Position numbers and translations under genes: made by a program
From: a virus
Direction: 5' to 3' (one strand)
Length of the DNA stretch: 44,113 nt
IMG/VR virus record: IMGVR_UViG_3300043775_003604
Span: 1-44,113 of that record
The notes under the pieces: model-generated
Told to the model about the DNA's origin: nothing
Database searches by the model: none
The model's input: the letters and a program-made list of their open reading frames with translations, nothing else
In this document: positions 7,914 to 15,061 of the stretch, one piece after another
How positions within the stretch are numbered: position 1 is the stretch's first letter
Layout of the letters: every line of letters begins with the position of its first letter

Positions 7914-9953
7914 CTATTTTGTTTTTCTTTTTGTTGGTTTTTTAACCTTAACTTCTGTTTTATTATCTTTTTCGTTAAACGATAAAATGAACTTTGATCC
8001 TTTTTCTGGATTATCGGTTAGAATTTTTTCGGTAATGGCATCATCAATCCATTTTTGAACTGTCCTTTTCAGAATTCTTGCCCCAAATCTTTCATCAGTA
8101 CCTACTTTAGTCAAATGTGCCTTTAAATCATCATTAATTACCGACTCATACCCAATCTCTTTAAGTTTTTTATGGAATTTTGCAAGTTCTAAATCAACAA
8201 TTTGCAGTAAATCATTTTCATTTAGATCTTTGAAGTAAATAATCTCATCAAAACGATTTATAAATTCAGGAACGAATTTTTTGAATAATTCTTTTTCTAA
8301 AAGTGATTTAATATCATCGTTTTTTGATTCTACTTTTGTCTGAGTTGAAAACCCTACTCCACTTCCAAATTGTTGTACTACTCTTGTACCGACATTTGAT
8401 GTCATAAGGATTATCGTGTTTTTAAAATTGATTTTTCTTCCGTGTCCGTCAGTTAAAAATCCTTCATCTAACATTTGTAAAAATACGTTAAAAATTTCAG
8501 GATGTGCTTTTTCTATCTCGTCTAATAAAATAACGCAGTATGGTTTGTTTTTAACTTTATTTAAAAACGGAGATCCATCTTCATAACCAACATATCCTGG
8601 TGATGTACCTGTAAGTTTTGAAGATGCGATTTTATCTGAAAATTCACTCATATCTAATCTGATAAGTGCGTCTTCGCTGTTGAACATATATTTTGCAAGT
8701 TGTTTTGCAAGCTCTGTTTTACCAACACCTGAATTTCCGATTAGTAATCCACTAAATATTGGTTTTTTAGGATCATTAAGTCCCACTTTATTTCTTTGTA
8801 TTGCTCTTGAAATTTTGGAAACTGCATCATCTTGTCCTATTACATTTTTTGTAAGATTTTCTTTTAACTCTTTTAATTGCTCTGTCTCATCAATTGAAAA
8901 TTTACTAATTGGAATTTTAGTCATAAGTGAAACGACATCATAAATAATATCTTCAGTTATTTCTTTTTTATTTTCTGATTGCTCCTTTTCAAATTTAGCC
9001 TTTTCTGTTTGCAAACTTTCAATAATACGTCTTTCTTTATCTCTAAGACTGGCAGCCTCCTCATATCTTTGACTTTGTATTACTTTAATTTTGTCTTCTT
9101 TGATCTTTTGAGCCTCCCTTTTTAGAATTTCAATTTCCTCTGGAAGCTTAACCTCTACTTGTGCTCTTGCTCCCACCTCATCAATAATATCAAATGCTTT
9201 ATCAGGGAATTCACGATCAGTAATAAAACGATCAGCGAGTTCAACACACAATTTTAAAATTTCGTCTGTGTAGATAACTTTATGATGTTTTTCATATCTG
9301 AATTTAGATTGTCTTAAAATTTGAAAAGTCTCTTCTTTTGTTGCAGAATCAACTACTATCTTTTGGAACCTTCTCTCAAGGGCGCCATCCTTTTCAATAT
9401 TTTTTCTATATTCCTCAAGTGTGGTTGCCCCAATACATTGAAGTTCCCCTCTTGAAAGTGCCGGCTTGAAGATGTTTGATGCGTCCATAGTACCGGATGA
9501 GTTTCCTGCTCCGATTATTGTGTGAATCTCATCAATAAAAACAATGATATCTGGATTATTATAAAGTTCTTCTAAGATTACTTTTAATCTTTCTTCAAAC
9601 TGTCCTCTGTACTTTGTTCCTGCAACAACAGATGTCATATCTAATGATACTATTCTTTTGTTTGAAAGGTTTTGTGGGCAATCCCCCTCAAAAATCTTTC
9701 TTGCTAACCCCTCAACAATCGCAGTTTTACCACATCCAGGTTCTCCGATTACTATTGGATTATTCTTTTTTCTTCTTGATAGAATTTGTGCAATTCTATT
9801 TATTTCATCGTCCCTACCAATAACTGGATCCAATTTACCCTCCTCTGCTAATTTTATTAGATCTCTTGAAAAATTATCAAGTACGGGTGTTTTTGTTGGG
9901 TTATCCGATTTGTTACTTTTTGGTTTTTCGTTACCGTCTGCAGATTCTATCAT
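7914..9953 (-). CDS. clpC: ClpC-like AAA+ unfoldase lacking the N-terminal domain
   Basis: 679 residues with two AAA+ modules. D1 has Walker A GEPGCGKT (70-77) and Walker B FIDE (D141, E142). The middle domain contains a UVR-type helix (QRYEEAASLRDKE, ~295-307) typical of ClpC. D2 has Walker A GNSGVGKT (406-413) and Walker B LLDEIEKAHPE. The ClpP-docking tripeptide is present as VGF at 533-535, so the protein should be able to feed a ClpP barrel, presumably the host's. Cellular ClpC has about 150 further N-terminal residues forming the adaptor/substrate-binding N-domain; here a 20-residue polar leader is followed at once by TPVLDNFSRDLIKLAEEGKLDPVIGR. Substrate choice must therefore work differently. 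Divergent to it is a double-UVR protein (10152-10505), and downstream is a peptidase. Confidence 0.93.
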   Translation of the reverse strand: MIESADGNEKPKSNKSDNPTKTPVLDNFSRDLIKLAEEGKLDPVIGRDDEINRIAQILSRRKKNNPIVIGEPGCGKTAIVEGLARKIFEGDCPQNLSNKRIVSLDMTSVVAGTKYRGQFEERLKVILEELYNNPDIIVFIDEIHTIIGAGNSSGTMDASNIFKPALSRGELQCIGATTLEEYRKNIEKDGALERRFQKIVVDSATKEETFQILRQSKFRYEKHHKVIYTDEILKLCVELADRFITDREFPDKAFDIIDEVGARAQVEVKLPEEIEILKREAQKIKEDKIKVIQSQRYEEAASLRDKERRIIESLQTEKAKFEKEQSENKKEITEDIIYDVVSLMTKIPISKFSIDETEQLKELKENLTKNVIGQDDAVSKISRAIQRNKVGLNDPKKPIFSGLLIGNSGVGKTELAKQLAKYMFNSEDALIRLDMSEFSDKIASSKLTGTSPGYVGYEDGSPFLNKVKNKPYCVILLDEIEKAHPEIFNVFLQMLDEGFLTDGHGRKINFKNTIILMTSNVGTRVVQQFGSGVGFSTQTKVESKNDDIKSLLEKELFKKFVPEFINRFDEIIYFKDLNENDLLQIVDLELAKFHKKLKEIGYESVINDDLKAHLTKVGTDERFGARILKRTVQKWIDDAITEKILTDNPEKGSKFILSFNEKDNKTEVKVKKPTKRKTK

Positions 9954-10030
9954 CCCCTTTTTCTTATTTTGTTTATTTACAATGTAAATTTAACCATAAA
10001 ATAAAAATATATCAATTATAAATTAGTATT

Positions 10031-10069
10031 TTGTCATATTGACATACTAAACTGACAATTTGTCATATT
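10031..10069. promoter_or_regulatory. Operator-like repeats between clpC and the UVR gene
   Basis: TTGTCATATT occurs at 10031-10040 and again at 10060-10069, and TTGTCA (10031-10036) forms an inverted repeat with TGACAA (10053-10058). The cluster is near the middle of the 198-base divergent intergenic region, so it could control both genes. No regulator can be named. Confidence 0.4.
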
Positions 10070-10151
10070 TTATTATTTTTTAAATATATTTTATAGTTTG
10101 GCATTTTTTTTATAAATAGAACAACAAAATAAACTTTTAAAAAATTAATTT

Positions 10152-10505
10152 ATGTTTTCTGATTTTGACAAATTATTTAATGAATTTGAAAAAATGATGT
10201 TTAACCCTTCATATGGGAAAAGAAGAACCTACAAAGGTGATGATGGATTGTATCATATTACAACATATTACAATCGTAATAAACCAACTACTGAAGATAA
10301 AATTGAGTATTTAAAATCGGAACTTGAAAGGTCTGTAGAAATGCAAGATTTTGAAACGGCGGTAAAATTAAGAGATCAAATTAAAAATTTAGAATCTAAT
10401 AAAGATTCAATTGACAAATTAAATCTTGAATTGGAAGAATCTATTAAAAACCAAGATTTTGAAAAATGTATAGAAATAAGGGATAAGATAAAATCCTTAA
10501 AATAA
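10152..10505 (+). CDS. Double-UVR-motif protein, possible ClpC adaptor
   Basis: 117 residues. Two tandem UVR motifs are visible: residues ~50-75 (KSELERSVEMQDFETAVKLR) and ~90-117 (LELEESIKNQDFEKCIEIRD). UVR motifs mediate coiled-coil contacts in UvrB/UvrC and in the ClpC adaptor McsA. The N-terminal third has the low-complexity DKLFNEFEKMMF and a short basic segment but no McsA-type CxxC zinc fingers. With a ClpC-like gene directly divergent from it, an adaptor or regulator role for that ATPase is the best guess; the alternative is a structural coiled-coil protein. A strong terminator follows at 10517. Confidence 0.75.
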   Translation: MFSDFDKLFNEFEKMMFNPSYGKRRTYKGDDGLYHITTYYNRNKPTTEDKIEYLKSELERSVEMQDFETAVKLRDQIKNLESNKDSIDKLNLELEESIKNQDFEKCIEIRDKIKSLK

Positions 10506-10516
10506 TTTGATCATAT

Positions 10517-10540
10517 AAAAACCTCTCCGGAGGTTTTTTT
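10517..10540 (+). terminator. Rho-independent terminator after the UVR gene
   Basis: AACCTC-TCCG-GAGGTT hairpin followed by seven T residues, 12 bases after the stop codon at 10505. Confidence 0.85.
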
Positions 10541-10687
10541 GTTTTAAGTGTTGATGAAAAAACTGAAAAACCATACTCTAACAAATATGCTAGAGTTTTA
10601 GGTAAGGGTAATGTAAAATTATTTAAACAAGGATCAAATGCAGGATACACCCAAGTGGAAAGTCCTATATATTATTGGTCTTTATAA
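10541..10687 (+). pseudogene. Possible gene remnant or ATG-less small ORF
   Basis: The frame ending at TAA 10685-10687 reads protein-like for about 46 residues (SVDEKTEKPYSNKYARVL, then GKGNVKLFKQGSNAGYTQ and ESPIYYWSL) but contains no ATG; the previous in-frame stop is at 10508-10510, before the terminator. It resembles the C-terminal end of a phage protein whose start was lost. It overlaps the 3' end of the minus gene by 23 bases. The family is not recognised. Confidence 0.35.
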
Positions 10688-11078
10688 AATCAAAAATCGT
10701 TTTGTATTCATCAAATAGTATTCCTGTTTTAAACACATCATTAAGAGTACAAAATTGAACAATAATTGACTCGTTATCACCGTCTACGACCTCAACCCAT
10801 ATATCTCTGATATATTTCCGATCTGTTTTATAATCCAAAAGATAGACTTTATATTCACCCTTACTAAAAGTATAATTGATAGTTTCGTTAAAGATTCTTA
10901 TACCAAAAGTATCAATAGATAAAGGAATAAAAAAAACTTTATTTAAATCACTATCATCTGCGCAATATTCACCAAACAATGGGGATAAATTTTTAAAACT
11001 GATTTCGTTAGTATCTACTTGAGAAAAACCAACAAAAGACATTAAAAATAAAACAAAAAAAACTACAAGATTCTTCAT
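10665..11078 (-). CDS. Small secreted hypothetical protein
   Basis: 137 residues when started at ATG 11078, which gives a clean Sec signal peptide (MKNLVVFFVLFLMSFVGFSQ, cleavage probably after SFVGFS or GFSQ). An earlier ATG at 11147 adds a tail that would spoil it, and the ATATTTAT motif at 11098-11091 lies just upstream of 11078. The mature part is a small mixed alpha/beta domain with no motif that I recognise. Exported phage proteins of this kind sometimes modify the host envelope, for instance to exclude other phages; this is conjecture. Confidence 0.65.
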   Translation of the reverse strand: MKNLVVFFVLFLMSFVGFSQVDTNEISFKNLSPLFGEYCADDSDLNKVFFIPLSIDTFGIRIFNETINYTFSKGEYKVYLLDYKTDRKYIRDIWVEVVDGDNESIIVQFCTLNDVFKTGILFDEYKTIFDFIKTNNI

Positions 11079-11090
11079 AAGACTTTTAAT

Positions 11091-11098
11091 ATAAATAT
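11091..11098 (-). promoter_or_regulatory. ATATTTAT late-promoter-like motif
   Basis: On the minus strand 12 bases upstream of ATG 11078; supports that start for the secreted protein. Confidence 0.5.
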
Positions 11099-11164
11099 TT
11101 CTACAAATATACATAAAATATTTAATTATACGACAAATATAATACATTTATTTTAAACTGCAAA

Positions 11165-11172
11165 ATATTTAT
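11165..11172 (+). promoter_or_regulatory. ATATTTAT late-promoter-like motif
   Basis: 4 bases before ATG 11177; a transcript from here would be nearly leaderless. Confidence 0.5.
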
Positions 11173-11176
11173 CACT

Positions 11177-11467
11177 ATGGAATCATGGAAAAAATTTGCG
11201 GAAACTTTGGAAATAACAAAAGAGTTAGAAGAGACTTATTTCAAAATTAGAGAAGTTTTCCAAAGAGAAGGGTGGACACAAAAGGATATTGAAAAACCTC
11301 CATATTATCCTCAAGATTTAATGTTTTTACACCAAAAATTCCAACCATTGGTTCGGGAAGTTGGTAGAACAATTAGAGATTATGGTTTTGTTGTTGACGG
11401 GGACGACGTTCATTATTACATTATGGATAAACTTCGTCAAATAGATGACATAACCCCATTATATTAA
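11177..11467 (+). CDS. Small hypothetical protein
   Basis: 96 residues, mostly helical, rich in aromatic and charged residues, with no signal peptide and no family that I recognise. It starts right behind an ATATTTAT motif and ends 5 bases before the KTSC gene, so the two form a small operon. Confidence 0.65.
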   Translation: MESWKKFAETLEITKELEETYFKIREVFQREGWTQKDIEKPPYYPQDLMFLHQKFQPLVREVGRTIRDYGFVVDGDDVHYYIMDKLRQIDDITPLY

Positions 11468-11472
11468 TAATT

Positions 11473-11715
11473 ATGGCAATAAAAAGAACAACAATAGAAG
11501 GGACAAAAATTATTTGTGAAATTGAGTCCAGTAATTTGGTTTCAACTGAGTATGATACGGAAACAAAAAAAATGATATCAGAATTTAAAAATGGAATGAA
11601 GTACGAATATGATGAGGTACCTCATAATGTGTATGCTCAGTTTAGATTATCCGAATCTCAGGGTAAATTTTTTAATACTCAGATATCTAAAAAGTTCAAT
11701 TATAAAAAACTATAA
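11473..11715 (+). CDS. KTSC-domain protein
   Basis: 80 residues. The KTSC pattern is visible: SSNLVSTEYDTETKK, then EFKNGMKYEYDEVPHNVYAQF, and GKFFNTQISKKFNYKKL at the end, in the family's usual order and length. KTSC proteins occur in bacteria and phages, sometimes attached to lysyl-tRNA synthetase-like proteins; their biochemical role is not established. It directly follows the 11177 gene. Confidence 0.8.
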   Translation: MAIKRTTIEGTKIICEIESSNLVSTEYDTETKKMISEFKNGMKYEYDEVPHNVYAQFRLSESQGKFFNTQISKKFNYKKL

Positions 11716-11732
11716 CTTTATTTCGCTTCTAA

Positions 11733-11740
11733 ATATTTAT
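11733..11740 (+). promoter_or_regulatory. ATATTTAT late-promoter-like motif
   Basis: 5 bases before ATG 11746 of the nucleotidyltransferase gene. Confidence 0.5.
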
Positions 11741-11745
11741 ATGTT

Positions 11746-12495
11746 ATGGAGCTTAAAAAAATCATTAATAGTTTTTATCTAAAAGACGAATTAAATCCAA
11801 CCATTTGGGATACCCCCGAAGAACCGACCAATGCCAAACTAAAAGAAGGTATTAGAGACAGAATCTTAAAAATTGCAAATATTTTTATTGATTACTTAGA
11901 TGTTGATGCGTTTGTTCAAGACATTATTTTTATTGGGTCATTGACTGGATATAATTGGTCTGAATTTTCAGATTTTGATATACATATTGTTTATGATTTT
12001 GAGGATTTTGGAGATAAAAAAAATCTATATATAGAATTATTTGATTTGAAAAAAACACTATTTAATTCTCAACATGATATAACGATAAAAGGTTTTGATG
12101 TTGAACTTTTTGTTGAGGATCAAAAATCTGGAAATAATTCTGCCGGAGAGTTTTCTATTATGAATAATAAATGGAATAGAATCCCGAAAGAAGAATCTTT
12201 TGAATTAGATGACAAAAAAATAAAAGAAAAATCTAAGCAATGGATGGACATTATTGATGGGGCGATTGAAAATGCTAAAGACGAACCTCTTGAAGATGCA
12301 ATGGAATTGATCTCAAAATATAAAAATAAATTAAAAAAATATAGGATCTGTGGTTTAGAATCTGGAGGAGAGTACTCATACGAAAATATGGTATTTAAGG
12401 TATTGAGAAGAAATGGTTATTTAGGTAAGTTGATGGATTTTAAAAATGATTATATGGATAAAAATCTTTCATTAGAACAAGAAAATAATGAATAA
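11746..12495 (+). CDS. Predicted nucleotidyltransferase (Pol-beta-like fold)
   Basis: 249 residues. The nucleotidyltransferase core is visible: FIGSLTGYNW (G64, S65), then SDFDIHIVYDF (D76 and D78, the metal-binding pair) and a third acidic residue in GFDVELFVED. The N-terminal segment LNPTIWD followed by a helix GIRDRILKIANIFIDYL recurs in front of this domain in other large phages as far as I know. The C-terminal ~90 residues are helical. Such enzymes transfer a nucleotide to RNA, protein or small molecules; nothing shows which substrate applies. All three catalytic carboxylates are kept, so the enzyme is probably active. Confidence 0.8.
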   Translation: MELKKIINSFYLKDELNPTIWDTPEEPTNAKLKEGIRDRILKIANIFIDYLDVDAFVQDIIFIGSLTGYNWSEFSDFDIHIVYDFEDFGDKKNLYIELFDLKKTLFNSQHDITIKGFDVELFVEDQKSGNNSAGEFSIMNNKWNRIPKEESFELDDKKIKEKSKQWMDIIDGAIENAKDEPLEDAMELISKYKNKLKKYRICGLESGGEYSYENMVFKVLRRNGYLGKLMDFKNDYMDKNLSLEQENNE

Positions 12496-12518
12496 TTTGA
12501 AAAATACAAACTAACAAT

Positions 12519-12526
12519 ATATTTAT
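12519..12526 (+). promoter_or_regulatory. ATATTTAT late-promoter-like motif
   Basis: 12 bases before ATG 12539; within an AT run reading TATATTTATATATAAA. Confidence 0.5.
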
Positions 12527-12538
12527 ATATAAAAAATT

Positions 12539-12730
12539 ATGCCAACGACAGCTTGCACAAACAATTATTATACAACGGTGGTTGTGGGTTATGTACCTGG
12601 TAGTGGTACATCCACAGGTAATGTTGTGATATTTAATACACCTCCAGCAGAATGGACGGATAGTAATCTAAACCAATCAAAACAGTGTAATACGGTTGAA
12701 CTTGGGGGATTTAAAGGACTAAACAGTTAA
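12539..12730 (+). CDS. Small hypothetical protein at the head of the packaging operon
   Basis: 63 residues, rich in Thr, Asn, Gly and Val and probably beta-structured, with two Cys. It lies behind an ATATTTAT motif and 17 bases before the acidic protein gene. The composition is that of a small virion protein, but the family is unknown. Confidence 0.55.
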   Translation: MPTTACTNNYYTTVVVGYVPGSGTSTGNVVIFNTPPAEWTDSNLNQSKQCNTVELGGFKGLNS

Positions 12731-12747
12731 AAATAAAAATAAATAAA

Positions 12748-14052
12748 ATGGGAGATTTGAGACCTTTAGGAAGTGAAAAATTACAAGGAATGGATAAAAT
12801 AAAAAGGATCCTTGAAATTGCACAATATAAAGAAACACCAAAACACGAAAATAATAATCTAGAAACATTAGATTATACTATTAGATTGGCGGATGGCAAT
12901 GCTTATGGTATTGTTAAAGAAAGAAATGGTTATATCATTAAAAAAGGTTTGAATGAGTCCTCTTTGGACTACAGCGAACCAATGAAACAAAGAAAATATT
13001 ATCGTTCGTATTCAGAAGCAATGAAAAAATTAAATCTAATTGCGTCAGAAATGAACCGACTTCACGAAAACAATGAAGAGATTCCTTTAATTGGTGAACA
13101 AAAAAAAAGATTTGTACTAAAAGGACCTAAAAAAGAGACTCCTGCACCTGAACCAGTTGCAGAACTCCCAACACCTCCACCGGCACCTGAAGCGACTGAC
13201 CTTCCACCTGCCTCTGATGAACTTACAGATATGCCAACACCACCATCTGATGATATGGGTATGGATGATGCAGGATTACCATCTGATGATATGGGTACAG
13301 AAGAAGGAGGAATGGATTTACCATCTGATGATATGGGTATGGATGACGAAGAAATGCCTGAAGATGATGAAGGTGATGAGGAAGAAGGTCCAATGGGTCT
13401 TAAGTCAATTCAAAAACTTACAGGTAAATTAAGTCAAAAAATTAGATCTTTTGATAAAGATCAAGGTATGGATTCTCAAGACATTAAATACGTTTTAAAT
13501 TCTATTATTTCTGCAATTGATTTATCAAATCTTGATGAGGAAGATAAGGAAGATATTTTAGATAAATTAGATTCTACTGAAGAAGGTGATTACGGAATGG
13601 GTGATGATGTTGATATGTCATCAGAAGATGAGTTTGAAACTAGTTTTGGTGATGAAGATATGGATTTACCATCTGATGAAATGGATATGGGTGATGAATC
13701 TGAACCAAAACCAGCAGAAGAAAAAGAAGGATACCACCATATGATGGATTCTGTTTTTGGAGAATCAAAAGTAGAAAAAGTTTTATCAAAATATTTCAAA
13801 ATTGACGAAAAAGAAAAAACAATTTTAGAAGAAAAAAGAAAAAGAAATTTTCTTAAAGAAAAAGTTAGAAAACTTAACGTAAAAGAAGAGATCATTTCTA
13901 TGAGTGAATCTTTAGAACAAAAAGTAACCGCACTATATGTATTAAACGAAAATAAAGGAGCTAAGTTTATTGGTAAAACTAATAAAGAAAATTTAGTATT
14001 TACAGTTGATGGTAAACAAGTTAAAGTAACACCAAGAGGAAAGATTGTATGA
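12748..14052 (+). CDS. Acidic repeat protein, possible prohead or virion structural protein
   Basis: 434 residues. Residues ~1-130 form a basic folded region. Residues ~130-215 are Pro/Ala/Glu-rich and then carry repeated LPSDDMGMDD units. A helical part (~220-280) follows, then more DLPSDEMDMGDE repeats, and a basic coiled-coil C-terminus (~345-434). The strong charge alternation and the place ahead of the terminase and portal suggest a head or scaffold component, comparable with acidic core proteins of T4-like phages, but I cannot name the family. Its stop overlaps the next start by 4 bases (ATGA). Confidence 0.7.
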   Translation: MGDLRPLGSEKLQGMDKIKRILEIAQYKETPKHENNNLETLDYTIRLADGNAYGIVKERNGYIIKKGLNESSLDYSEPMKQRKYYRSYSEAMKKLNLIASEMNRLHENNEEIPLIGEQKKRFVLKGPKKETPAPEPVAELPTPPPAPEATDLPPASDELTDMPTPPSDDMGMDDAGLPSDDMGTEEGGMDLPSDDMGMDDEEMPEDDEGDEEEGPMGLKSIQKLTGKLSQKIRSFDKDQGMDSQDIKYVLNSIISAIDLSNLDEEDKEDILDKLDSTEEGDYGMGDDVDMSSEDEFETSFGDEDMDLPSDEMDMGDESEPKPAEEKEGYHHMMDSVFGESKVEKVLSKYFKIDEKEKTILEEKRKRNFLKEKVRKLNVKEEIISMSESLEQKVTALYVLNENKGAKFIGKTNKENLVFTVDGKQVKVTPRGKIV

Positions 14053-14462
14053 AACTTGTTTATGTAAACGAATTAGGTCCAAATTATAAAGGAGATAACA
14101 TATATGAATTTATTTTCTCTGATTTGGATGATGTTTGGGGGGAAGAATGGGATTCGGAACCGGCAGCGGGAAAACCACTACCACCAAATATTGAATACAT
14201 AAAAAAAGTTGGAATATTAAAAACTTCAGATATAGGGTTAATATTAGTTCAAAATTCTGATTTTTTCTCTGTATATGATGCAACCGATGGTGTTGTGTCA
14301 TTAGCATGGGAAGATTCAAATTCTGAGTTTGTAATTGACATGAAATATAAAAGATTGGTTTTTCAATACGGAGATACAATTCAAAGTGTTGAAGATAAAT
14401 TATACGAAAGAGATATCGTATTAAACTGGGAAAAAAATTTAGTGTTAGATGGAAAAGAATAA
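14049..14462 (+). CDS. Hypothetical protein in the packaging operon
   Basis: 137 residues; acidic, with aromatic residues, no signal peptide and no motif that I recognise. It overlaps the gene before by 4 bases and the one after by 14 bases, so all three are translationally coupled. The position directly before terminase is compatible with a small virion or packaging role. Confidence 0.65.
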   Translation: MKLVYVNELGPNYKGDNIYEFIFSDLDDVWGEEWDSEPAAGKPLPPNIEYIKKVGILKTSDIGLILVQNSDFFSVYDATDGVVSLAWEDSNSEFVIDMKYKRLVFQYGDTIQSVEDKLYERDIVLNWEKNLVLDGKE

Positions 14463-15051
14463 TTTTAAAGTAATTGGTCTTCTAAAAGAAGGTATTAGTT
14501 TTGAAACAATTAAAAAACTAGATGAAAGTCAGATTTCTGCACTTTATAAAAGAATTATTAACGAAAAAACTAGTAAATCTGAACCTAAAGAAGAAGTGAC
14601 TAAAACCATTAAACAATATAATTTAGGTGATAAGTCCGATAAAGATAAATTTTTAGATGCCAGTAAAAACGTTACAGATAAAAATAAAGTAAATTTTGAC
14701 CCTTCAACTGACACAGCAACTGTTGGTGAGGGTGAAGTAACGGAAAAATCTGTTTCTAAAAAACAACACGGTTTAATGGGTGCTGCTTACTCAGTTGAAA
14801 AAGGAGAAAAAGAATTAAAAGATATCCCTAAAAGTTATAGAAACAAAGTTAAAAAAGTTGTTGATTCAATGTCTAAAAAACAAGTAAAGGATTTCGCTAA
14901 AACTAAAACAAGTAAATTACCTGAAAAAGTTGAGACTAAAGATGTTGATGATGTGAAAAAACTTGAGGAAAGTATTTTACGATTAGTTCAAAAACACACC
15001 CCTCCTACTTTAACTAAATCTGAACTTATAAAATTAATTTCAAAAAAATAA
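14449..15051 (+). CDS. DUF3008-like protein before the terminase
   Basis: 200 residues. The N-terminal ~40 residues form a helical region that ends in YKRIINEK. The part around residues 100-165 (KKQHGLMGAAYSVEKG, later VKKVVDSMSKKQVKDFAKTK and KLPEKV) resembles DUF3008, a short domain seen in many marine and T4-like phages with the pattern KSMSEKxVKDFAxTKHKxLPEKV. The C-terminus is basic and helical. It is the gene directly upstream of the large terminase, so a small-terminase or packaging role is conceivable, but DUF3008 has no proven function. Confidence 0.7.
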   Translation: MEKNNFKVIGLLKEGISFETIKKLDESQISALYKRIINEKTSKSEPKEEVTKTIKQYNLGDKSDKDKFLDASKNVTDKNKVNFDPSTDTATVGEGEVTEKSVSKKQHGLMGAAYSVEKGEKELKDIPKSYRNKVKKVVDSMSKKQVKDFAKTKTSKLPEKVETKDVDDVKKLEESILRLVQKHTPPTLTKSELIKLISKK

Positions 15052-15061
15052 CTCATAGTGA

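Noticed and set aside
9658-9987. Plus-strand frame of 109 codons inside the clpC gene
   Set aside because: It is the antisense shadow of conserved Walker A coding sequence and has no supporting start context.
13157-13432. Alternative-frame ORF in the acidic repeat gene
   Set aside because: It arises from the repeated gatgatatggg units of the real frame, and its product is low-complexity HLMIWV repeats.
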